Translations under genes and position numbers: made by a program
Shown: in pieces, positions 30,476 through 38,827 of the stretch
Layout of the letters: each line of letters opens with the position of its first letter
Position numbering within the stretch: the stretch's first letter is position 1
Notes under the pieces: model-generated
Database searches by the model: none
What the model saw: only the letters and a program-made list of their open reading frames with translations
Told to the model about the DNA's origin: nothing
Assembly (NCBI GenBank): GCA_963210315.1
Contig: OY723306.1
Span: 868,001 to 932,000, forward strand
Length of the DNA: 64,000 bases
From: Rhynchopus euleeides
Taxonomy: Eukaryota > Euglenozoa > Diplonemea > Diplonemida > Diplonemidae
Direction of reading: 5' to 3'

Positions 30476-31060
30476 TGTGCATTTGCATGGTGTGCATTTG
30501 CATCCTGATCTGGGCAAACCTGGGAGACGCCTTCGGGGTGGGAGGGGGTGTGGTGGGGGTTGCCCCGTGTACCACGCCTGGTGGGTGTTTGGTCCACAGA
30601 GCGCTGCTGCCTCTGCTGGGGTGATGCAGGTGCTGGTGGTGGTGGTGGTGGGGGGGCATGGGGAGGGGGTTCGCTGCCTCTGTGCCTTGGGGTGGTGGTG
30701 TCGGGTTGGAGAGTTGCCGTCCCACCCCTGTGGCAGCGATGGGGAGGGGTCTTTGGGTTGTTGCCCCCGGCCTGTTGCAATTCACTGACCCCCTCCCCTC
30801 CCCACCCCCCACCACTCTTTGGTCATGGGGTTGCCCTTCTGTGTGTTGTTGCCATGTGCACCGCGTTGTCACACCCGCCCACACACCCACACCCGCCAGG
30901 GGCCCACAGCCGCAGCACCGCAGTCTACAAGTGCGTGTGCCGGCGGGGGGAGGGGTTCCAGGCACTCAGCCTCAGTGCAAGGAGGCTTGTGTGCTGCAGA
31001 GGTACACTTGGTTGCCTTCATTTAGAGTCGTCGGTCTCCGGCGCCAGCGGTGGATTCAAG
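30476..31060. other. intergenic, no gene seen
   Basis: G-rich then C-rich low-complexity sequence with a (GGT)n stretch near 30630. It contains the presumed promoter of the kinase gene. No ORF or RNA gene is supported. Confidence 0.45.
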
Positions 31061-32779
31061 ATGTCGAAGGACCAAAGAGAAATCGACCAGCATGTGCTCA
31101 AGCGGTACCAGATCCTGCAGATGCTTGGCAAGGGTGCGTACGGTATTGTGTGGCTTGCGATGGACATGAAGAAAAAAGAAAAGGTTGCGCTGAAGAAGAT
31201 TTTCGACGCGTTCCAGAACGCCACCGATGCGCAGCGGTATGGCACGGCCCTTCAGGTGTTGTGATGCAGCAAACCGGTACAGGGGGGGGGGGTTTGTAGG
31301 GCCCGGGTGATAAGGGGGTGGGGGCGTGCATGCCATCAACACCACCACTGTCACAGCACCTTCCGTGAAATTATGTTTCTGCAGTCTGTAAAGCACGAGA
31401 ACATAATAACCATGAAGAACGTGCACAAGGCAGACAACGACAAGGACATCTACCTCACGTTCGAGTACATGGAGACAGACCTGCACGCTGTGATCCGGGC
31501 AGGAATCCTGGAGGACGTGCACAAGTCCTACATCATCTACCAGCTCCTCAAGACCCTGAAGTACCTCCACAGGTGTGTTCGTGTCTTGTGTCCCCGTATT
31601 CCACCATAGCAAGCTATCGGCGAAGAAGGCGTGTTGGGATGGAAACCGTCGGCCCCGTTTGTGTGTCGCACAACCGCAGAATCTTGTCCCCAGTGCAGCC
31701 CAGCCATGCCCCCCACCATCTCCCCACACAGCGGCGAGCTGTTGCACCGTGACATCAAGCCGGCAAACCTGCTCCTCAACGCTGAGTGCCACGTCAAGGT
31801 GGCTGACTTCGGTCTGGCACGGAGCATCGCCAACCTCGATAAGGACCAGGCAGCGAAGCCGGTGCTGACCGACTACATCGCCACACGGTATGATTCGATG
31901 TGCAAACCTTTTAGAAGCAAACACCCTTCCTCCACAGGTGGTACCGTGCGCCTGAGATCCTGCTCGGCAGCACCAACTACACGAAGGGGGTTGACATGTG
32001 GAGCATCGGGTGCATCCTGGGTGAGCTGCTCGCAGGCAAGCCGATGTTCCCCGGCACCAGCACGGTGAACCAGCTGGAGAAGATCATCGCGGTGACGGGC
32101 CCCCCGAGCAAGGCGGACATTGCGGCAATCAACTCGCCGTTCGCAGAGACTATGCTCGACAACCTGCCGCCTGTGCAGAGCCGCTCTCTCGCTGACATGT
32201 ACCCGAAGGCGTCGGGCGATGCCATCGACATGCTGAAAAAGCTGCTGTACTTCAACCCCACCCGCCGCCTCAACGCGGAGGACGCACTGAAGCATCCCTT
32301 CGTCGTGATGTTCCACGACCCGTCGCAGGAGCCGACTTGCTCCGGCCCCATCACCATCGCATTCGATGACTACACGAAGCACTCTGTGCATGAGTACCGC
32401 GACAAGCTGTACTACGAGGTTTCCAAGCGGAAGAGAGAGATGAAGCGCGATAAGTATGCACCTTTCTGTCGCAGTGTGATGCCACACAGCGGGTCATAAT
32501 CCTCTCAGGGGCCAACCCAACCCGACAAGAGACGGTTGAAATCCCTCTCCCACTGTCATTCTCTCTCTCTCTAGTCGCCGACACCGGTAGACAGGCCAAT
32601 TCATCTGTTTCGCTTTCCTCCATGGCAGAGCCAGGCCCCACACACCCAACACACAATCCACCTGCAACAGGGACGCGATCCGTGCCCACCGCGAAAAGGA
32701 ACGCCGTGAGAGCAAGGACTCGCACGAGCGCCGCTCCTCCACCAAGACGGGCGAGCACCGCTCCCACCGCACTAACTGA
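31061..32779 (+). CDS. MAPK15: ERK7/MAPK15-type MAP kinase, five exons
   Basis: Exons 31061-31236, 31357-31572, 31732-31887, 31938-32453 and 32671-32779 give 390 residues. All four introns are in phase 2 (120, 159, 50 and 217 nt). Kinase marks: glycine loop GKGAYGIVW, catalytic Lys in [23 protein letters not shown], and the activation loop TDY before [12 protein letters not shown]. The stretch [15 protein letters not shown] joined to TFREIMFLQ across intron 1 is a hallmark of ERK7/MAPK15, an atypical MAPK that usually autoactivates and acts at cilia and basal bodies. The activation motif is TDY, not the TEY of animal ERK7. Exon 5 encodes a charged tail ([16 protein letters not shown]) and is supported by frame and splice signals. 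Without it the frame would end at 32499. The C-terminal extension is short for the family. Confidence 0.93.
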
Positions 32780-34770
32780 CCTCCCTGATACCCCGCTTCC
32801 CCTGACGGGACCCGTCGTGACCCACCACTGGCACCACTCCCCCGCTTCCCTCCCGACCCATCCCCTCCGCACCCACTGCCATTGCCTGGCTGTTTGATCC
32901 TTTGAAAGCTCGGGGGGGATGGGTGTCTGTTGGGATGGGGTGGGGGTGGGGGGGGCCCTCCACAGTGTACAGGATTGATCCGAGTAAAAAAAATACCCCA
33001 CCCCCGCAACCCGCTCCCCCCCCCCCCCCCCACACCGCCGCCACTGCCACCGCCACCGCTGCAGCCACTTTGCCCAGGATCCAAAAAAAAGAGAAAAAAA
33101 TGTGTGGCGCTTGTGTTGATGTTCATTTTTTTTGCCCTCGCCCAACCACAGCAACGCACGCACTTTCACACAGCCCAGGGGGGGAGAGGGGGGGCGCTTC
33201 TGCTGTTGCGTTGCATTGTATGGGGAGCAATGTGGCCCGTGTGGTCCTCTGTGCGGATTTCCACTCAAACCATGGGCCAACATAACATAAACGCAACATC
33301 AAGGCGATGAAAAAAAATCGGGGCCCGAGGGTAAAACCGGGACGCGATACCTCAATCCGAATTCGACGAGCCAGCTCTTCAAGAACGCAGCACTCCTCCC
33401 TGGAGGTGCATTCACCTTCGGACCCCCACCCCACCCACCCACTCCACCACCACCACCCCTTTGCCTTCTGAGAAATTGCCAATCCGTTGTAAGGATTTGT
33501 TTGGTCTCTGCGTTGCCTTGGGGTTGGGAGGTGGGTGGGGGTGGGGTGGGGTGGGGTGGTGTCATGTGGCGTCTGCTGCCTCCTCGTCACGCGGAATTCA
33601 CAGCACGAAATCATGCGAGAGGGGGGGGTGGGGGTGGGCCCTGCCCCGCCCCCTTCCCCTCACTCCCCCAGCAGAGAGCGCCTCTCCAGCCACGGGAAGT
33701 GGGGGCCACCCGGATCGTGTGCATGCATGGTGAACCGTTTGTGAAGTGACACCCTCGAAGGGCACGAATGGCATTCCACGGGGATATTCAACACTTTACT
33801 TCTACGAGAAGGAGGAGACAGAGGTGCGGGCATTCGTGTGACGGGGGTATTCACACCAAAAGCAGACGAGAGAGAGGGAGAGGGAGAGGGAGAGGGGGGG
33901 TGTCAGCCGTTTGCTCTGGCTGACACTTGCGTTGGCTGGAGCTTCAGGGGGGGGAAAAAATCACGCCAGCGTCACTGCTGTCGTGAAAAACGCTTGGGAG
34001 GAAGAGTGAGAGAGGAGCGTGGTGTGGTGTGGGGGGAACATGTATGTGTGTGATACTGGACGTTGAAGTTTGCCTCACTCTACTCCCCCCCCCCCCCCCA
34101 GGATGGTGATGCAGGGGACGGGTGGTGGGGGGGGGGTGGTGGGTGTGGCAGGTACCTCCCGGTCCTACCTAGCTCGTGCGATTGTCGAGACCCAAAAAAA
34201 TACAAACAGAGAAACGTGTGGGGATGGCCTTTTATTTCACACGCTGCAAACATACCCCCCCCCCCCCATTCCTCTCTGTTCCTCTCGGGTGGAAGTGCGT
34301 TTTCCCCACCTACCACATGGCTCCCCCGCTGCCTGCTGCCCGTTCAGTGGTCGCGCTAAATATTGGAAAAATCTCCCAAAATTTGGAAATCGGGAGCGAA
34401 AAAACGTACCTGAAAAGGGGCTCGTTTTTGGGCGGGGAAACCACGTTTCGTTGCATTTCCGAGCCTCGCCCGGATCGTAGTGGGGTCATTTTGAAAAAAT
34501 GGGCTTGTTTGAAGACACTCAAATTTTCCGTCCTGGTTGTCTCTACAGCATGTGATCAGTAACAACCCGGGCTAGGGGTCAGGCACCTGCTCGGAAAGCA
34601 GGGACACTCAGCTCAACTGCCAACAACGCCACCAAGTAGGCAAACATGTGCCAGCTTGAGTGCCACCCCTGATACGGCGAGGGTGTAGCCTGTTCAAGAC
34701 ACTGATGCCAGCACTGGACGTGGGGACCCCACGAAGCATGTTGTATGTGAAACCTCGTGCACACGCGAGA
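32780..34770. other. low-complexity and repeat-derived sequence
   Basis: No gene is supported. The first 1.3 kb is dominated by C and G runs (C14 near 33017, G tracts near 33535 and 33630, C14 near 34086) and a purine-rich GAGAGGGAGAGG tract at 33868-33900. From about 34345 the sequence turns AT-richer. It includes AAAAAACGTACCTG (34399-34412), which matches the sequence flanking the element at 35403 and so looks like an older member of the same dispersed repeat. Confidence 0.5.
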
Positions 34771-35052
34771 CAGGGGGGTCTGGGGGGCGGAGCCCCCCAG
34801 CCGCCGGAGGCCACGGTAGTGAGTATCTGTTCCTTGCGCCGTAGTGGGAGCGCGTGGGAGTTGCGGGCGTACAGATTCTGTGTGAGTTGGATGCGTCCTC
34901 CTGAGGCTACTGAGAGTGGTCTGGGTCCCATTCGCTGATGTGAACCCAAAGGACTTGGCTACAAGACAGGCACACGCTGCAGCCTAGTGATACAGGGGGG
35001 TCTGGGGGGCGGAGCCCCCCAGCCGCCGGAGGCCACGGTAGTGAACATCTGT
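34771..35052. repeat. two hairpin repeat units with a GGGGGGCGGAGCCCCCC core
   Basis: Units at 34771-34830 and 34993-35052 share CAGGGGGGTCTGGGGGG, the core hairpin, then CCGCCGGAGGCCACGGTAGT. CTGGGGGGC and GCCCCCCAG pair perfectly over 9 bp around a GGA loop. The spacer between them (about 160 bp, with GCGTCCTCCTGAGG) also recurs between the two units at 37211-37430, so the whole two-unit array is a dispersed repeat. Confidence 0.85.
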
Positions 35053-35400
35053 TCCGAGCTGAACTCGTGTGGTCGGAGCCCAGTGCTGCGCGGGAAGCAG
35101 TCACTCGGTAGGGAAGGCAAAAGGGGTGCTGAGAGTTTCATGCAAAGCGATGCTTGTGGAAGTTTGGGGAACGGCGAAAGTCAGGGCGTGAAGAGCAGCA
35201 GCCATCAAGGCCACCCACCCACCCCCGCCCCGCGGGGCCCATTTTTTTCTCTCCCCGTCTCTGCCTTCTTTTGAATATTTGAGATCCGTGCGAAACGCCA
35301 TGGGGTCACTTTCATTTTTTTGGTGCACTTTTTTCATACTGAATTGGGGTACCAAAACTTTTCGAGTTGTGGACAAATCCCTGTTTGCAAATAAAAAACG
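35053..35400. other. repeat-derived noncoding sequence
   Basis: No gene seen. The segment near 35275-35320 (TTTGAGATCC, then ATGGGGTCACTTTC) resembles 37475-37513 inside the hAT-like element, so this is probably the eroded flank of a related element. Confidence 0.4.
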
Positions 35401-35402
35401 TA

Positions 35403-35766
35403 CCTGGGACCCCCCGTGTATAAGTCCCCCCCCCCTTACCCCCGTGTTTAAGTCCCCCCTGGGGGTCTGGCAGGGGGGGGACTTAAACACAGGGGGACCT
35501 AAACACGGGGGTGGGCTGGTCTGGAGGGTCATCAGGTGGCCCCTAGGCCCTCCAGGTGCTGTCAGAGTCGAAAAGTGGGGTGCCAAAAGTCCATCCGGAC
35601 CGGAATTACCCCCCTACGACAGCAGAGGAAGAGGTCTTCTTGGTCTCCACTGTGCCACCCCCGTGTTTAAGCCCCCCCTGTGTTTAGGTCCGCCCCCCCC
35701 GTGTTTAAGTCCCCCCCGGCCGAAAATCGCCTCCAGGGGGGGGACTTAAACACGGGGGGTCCCAGG
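35403..35766. mobile_element. MITE with TA target duplication
   Basis: Ends are CCTGGGACCCCCCGTGT at the left and the reverse complement (ACACGGGGGGTCCCAGG) at the right, each followed inwards by further inverted copies of GTGTTTAAGTCCCCCC. A TA dinucleotide flanks each side. The flanks joined across the element (AAAAAACG-TA-CCTCAAAA) match an apparently unoccupied relative at 34399 (AAAAAACG-TA-CCTGAAAA). The TA target suggests a Tc1/mariner-type source of transposase. No coding capacity remains. Confidence 0.85.
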
Positions 35767-36100
35767 TACCTCAAAAAATCGTCGAAAATGCCGGGAGTAC
35801 ACGGTGGACTCCAGCGGCCCTAGCGGGAGTCTGAGCGGGTGTCAAAGACTCCCGCTAGCGGGAGTCTATACTCCCGCTAGGGGGAGTCTGACTCCCCCTA
35901 GCGGGAGTCTTTTCACCTATTTTCATTCATTTTTCCCATGATATAGTTACAGTCTACTGGCGTGGGGGGTAAAATCATGGTGGAAGAGGGATGGGGAGGG
36001 GCTTGTTTTGCTTCTGTCAGTTTCCCCGGACTCTGGACTACCTACCTATCCTCCTGGTAGCGGCTACACCTGCGGAGGTGAGCGGTTAGAATTTGAGGTG

Positions 36101-36967
36101 TCAAAGTGCGGCCATCGCCTGTCGTAGTTGTGTTACACCTTGGGCAAGACAAGCCATCCTGCAGGCCTCATCTTCTTCGTCAGAACTGTCATCCCCCTCC
36201 TGCTGTGCGCGTTGGTCAAGCGTGCTCAAAGTCGCCTCGGATGACACGAATGGTGTGAAAGTCGCCCCCAGCGGGATTGGCATTTTGCACAAGCAGAGCG
36301 ATAATTTGCGGTGTCCTTCGGGGAACCGGAACAGGAAGTAGGGCGCGCTGATGGGTTCAACGAAGTCCTGTGTGTTGCAGTGCACAAACCCCTTCTGCAG
36401 CTGTGTCAACTGTGTTCAAAGAACATACACAGCCAATCTATGAGCGTGTCGGGTGTGCAGACACGGACACAGGATGACTTCTCTATACCCGAGGATCCCG
36501 TCCTGCGACAGGTGCGCAACCTTCCAAGGCATGCCCGATGCGCGCCGCTTCTCTTCTGCCATCGCAAGATCTCTCTCGTAAGTTGCGGAGCTGGCGATTG
36601 TAACGGCATCTTTCTTGCGATGTCCGTTCTCTGCTTCTTCAAATTCGTCGTTGTTCTGCAGAGGCACTGCATCTTCTGGAGCCCACCAATGATGGAGACT
36701 GTGTACGTAGGCATTGCGCGTTGATCCCTTTTCGGCATGCTCCATCAACCAGTGAAATATATGCCCTGAGATCCGAGCACGCAAGAAGGGAATCCGGGCT
36801 GACTCATCCTTGCATCCCCAGAAGCGCCAGGGGATGTCTGCATACCGGAAATGCATGAGGTCTGCAAGGGAGACAAAGAGGTAGCGGAACAAGCCCTTGT
36901 AGGTGTGTCCTGTGACAGGCAAGCACGACCTTCCGGAACTGAGCACCTGTCCCATGCTGCGACACAT
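36101..36967 (-). other. unrecognised ORF fragments inside the 3.0-kb element
   Basis: Two adjacent minus-strand frames (36967-36416 and 36409-36101) read like real protein, with balanced composition and aromatic-rich runs: RYADIPWRFWGCKDE, HSLHHWWAPEDAVPL and SAPYFLFRFPEGHRK, followed by an acidic EGDDSSDEEDE. A further short frame at 37906-37691 shows RCSLCDIPEERWYQQ and ALHDCKGLAMRLI. They may be remains of an element-encoded protein. I do not recognise the family and cannot say whether it was a transposase. Confidence 0.45.
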
Positions 36968-37021
36968 TCAGTGCAAGGTTTGTACAGGTCTTGTCGAATA
37001 TTTTTTTGTTGTCTCATCCAG

Positions 37022-37682
37022 CAGGGGTGGAGCTTGAAATATGGGGTTGCGGGCTGGATCGGGTCAGATCGGGTCAGCCAATTTTTTCTTATGGGTTCCC
37101 CCCCGGTTCGTCTCAGAGATCAGTGCTCGGGCCCAGCCTCCCGCGAGGTACCGGAACCGATATGCAGCCCCGGACGCGCAAGGACTTGGTTACAAGACAA
37201 ACACATGCCGTAGGGGGGGTCTGGGAGGCGGAGCTCCCAGCCGCCGGAGGCCACGGTAGTGAACATCTGTGACTTGCGGGCGTACGGATTCTGTGTGAGT
37301 TGGCTGCGTCCTCCTGAGGATACTGAGATTCCCTGATGTAAAGGGCTTGGGTACAAGACAGGCACATGCCACAGGGGGGTCTGGGGGGCGGAGCCCCCCA
37401 GCCACCGGAGGCCACGGTAGTAAACGTCTGTTGCACGGTACGGGTTGGGCAGCTTCATTTGTCCTCTATTGTGACTGTTTGAGGCCTGTGCTCATGTCGC
37501 TGGGGTCACTTTGCTCACGAAACGCCTCCTGGTCACCTTGAGGCCCCAAGGCGAGGAGCCAACTTTTCCGGTTTCCCGAAAATCTATATTTTTTTTTCTT
37601 TTTACCCCTGACCTGATTTTTTGTGAGGGCCTGCAGAAAATCAGGTCAGCTGACCCGAAAAAACCCCCAAGCTCCACCCCTG
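37022..37682. mobile_element. hAT-like non-autonomous insertion (661 bp)
   Basis: The ends CAGGGGTGGAGCTTG and CAAGCTCCACCCCTG are perfect 15-bp inverted repeats. They are flanked by a perfect 8-bp target duplication TCATCCAG (37014-37021 and 37683-37690). CAGGGG ends with 8-bp duplications are the hallmark of hAT elements. Inside are two of the GGA-loop hairpin units and inverted GGGTCAGCTGACC-type subterminal sequence. No transposase is encoded. It interrupts a minus-strand reading frame of the surrounding 3.0-kb element, so it arrived later. Confidence 0.92.
37211..37430. repeat. two hairpin repeat units inside the hAT-like element
   Basis: Units at 37211-37270 and 37372-37430 match those at 34771 and 34993. 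The first has CTGGGAG-GCGGA-GCTCCCAG: relative to the other units, G-to-A on one arm is matched by C-to-T on the other, so pairing is kept by compensatory change. Confidence 0.85.
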
Positions 37683-37924
37683 TCATCCAGTACCCTGATC
37701 AGCCGCATGGCGAGCCCCTTGCAGTCATGGAGTGCTGGGGTGACGTAGCGGGCATTGGGAAGCACACCTGCCAAGAGGGAGGGGTAGCCAGCCTCTTTCA
37801 TCTCAGAGAGAGTCAGGTGCGGGTATCGATGCACCTGTTGATACCAGCGTTCTTCTGGGATGTCGCACAGTGAGCATCGGTGCCCTCGCCCCCCGCATCG
37901 CCTCATTGTTGCCCACTGCTGATC

Positions 37925-38024
37925 TATACTCCCGCTAGCGGGAGTTGGACTCCCCCTAGTTGAGACTCCCGAAAAGGGTTAAACCCGGTAGTGGTACCCT
38001 ACCCCCGCTGGAGTCCACCGTGCA
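37925..38024. repeat. internal third copy of the element terminus
   Basis: ATACTCCCGCTAGCGGGAG, then ACTCCCGAAAAGGGTTA and ACCCCCGCTGGAGTCCACCG, in the same orientation as the true right end at 38740-38827, ending CACCGTGCA in place of CACCGTGTA. It includes an extra AACCCGGTAGTGGT absent from the outer copy. Confidence 0.85.
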
Positions 38025-38171
38025 AGGCCGGATCAGCCCACGGGTGGGTTTGAGGAAGAAATCTGGGGGGGCAAATTTTGCTGCGACTTCCGGTTTCACC
38101 CGGCCGAACTCCAGCATCTATCCAGACCCACGGTGCCAAGCCGTTCGCCCGTGTCGCGATCATTCGCGGCT

Positions 38172-38552
38172 TCAGGCTGCCCCCGACGACACGTTTGTAT
38201 CCTGCACCTTGCCATACTTCGCCTCCACCTTGTATATGACGGAGAGCGCCCTCCTTCCGCATCGTTGCGACTTCCCTGACAGCGAACTTATCCATGTCAG
38301 GGAAGACATGGCGATGATTGCGTTGGCCACCTGGGTGCTGTGCTGGTGGAGCTCCTTGCTCAACACCGTTGCTAGGAGCCTTCTAATGGATCCCAGTGTC
38401 AGCACACTGCCCCCTTTTTTAACAGGGAAGGCCGTGCAAAAATCATGCACAATGTTCGTCGCCTCCGCAGCCTCGGGACTCTCTGCGCTCTTCTTCTTCT
38501 TAATCGACTTTGCCGCCGGCTTCGCTGCCGGCTTCGTTGTCGTCTTCCCCAT
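38172..38552 (-). CDS. small basic protein with weak histone H2B-like character
   Basis: 126 residues on the minus strand between the internal and the outer right ends of the 3.0-kb element. The N-terminal tail is Lys/Ala-rich (KPAAKPAAKSIKKKK), like a histone tail. The segment GSVLTLGSIRRLLATVL then SKELHQHSTQVANAII can be laid along the last two helices of H2B (S-x-L-T-x3-I then E-L-x2-H), but the first half of a histone fold is much shortened and overall identity is low. The C-terminal 35 residues do not fit H2B. It could be a captured host gene fragment, a divergent chromatin protein of the element, or a chance resemblance. There is no visible intron. Codon use is less biased than in the host genes at 1-32 kb. 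Confidence 0.35.
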   Translation of the reverse strand: MGKTTTKPAAKPAAKSIKKKKSAESPEAAEATNIVHDFCTAFPVKKGGSVLTLGSIRRLLATVLSKELHQHSTQVANAIIAMSSLTWISSLSGKSQRCGRRALSVIYKVEAKYGKVQDTNVSSGAA

Positions 38553-38827
38553 TTTTGTGAATCAGGTCTGCGAGCTGGGATGGGTGGAAACGTCCGTTTC
38601 GTTTGGTGTGGCTGTACTTCAGTGACGAGTGCCACATTGCATAGGTATCATGGGAAAAATGAGTGAAAATAGGTGAAAAGACTCCCGCTAGGGGGAGTCA
38701 GACTCCCCCTAGCGGGAGTATAGACTCCCGCTAGCGGGAGTCTATACTCCCGCTAGCGGGAGTTGGACTCCCCCTAGTTGAGACTCCCGAAAAGGGTTAC
38801 CCTACCCCCGCTGGAGTCCACCGTGTA

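Larger units (their letters stand above)
35798..38827. mobile_element. 3.0-kb element with palindrome-rich terminal inverted repeats
   Basis: The left end TACACGGTGGACTCCAGCGG matches the reverse complement of the right end (CTGGAGTCCACCGTGTA), and the repeats extend about 150-175 bp inwards. They contain several copies of the palindrome CTCCCGCTAGCGGGAG and end with AGTCTTTTCACCTATTTTCA on the left and its complement on the right. The 5 bp GGGAG flank both outer ends, fitting a target duplication. A further right-end copy lies inside (37925-38024). Fragmentary minus-strand ORFs and a nested hAT-like insertion are inside. I cannot assign a superfamily. It looks old and not autonomous. Confidence 0.8.

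Noticed and set aside
31938-32499. Ending the MAPK15 gene at the TAA at 32499
   Set aside because: A GTATGC donor at 32454 and an ACAG acceptor at 32670 join in phase to a charged tail with good codon use. The unspliced end would read [12 protein letters not shown], which is poor.
38172-38552. Calling the small basic ORF a true histone H2B
   Set aside because: The first half of the histone fold is too short and overall identity is too low. Kept only as a weak resemblance.
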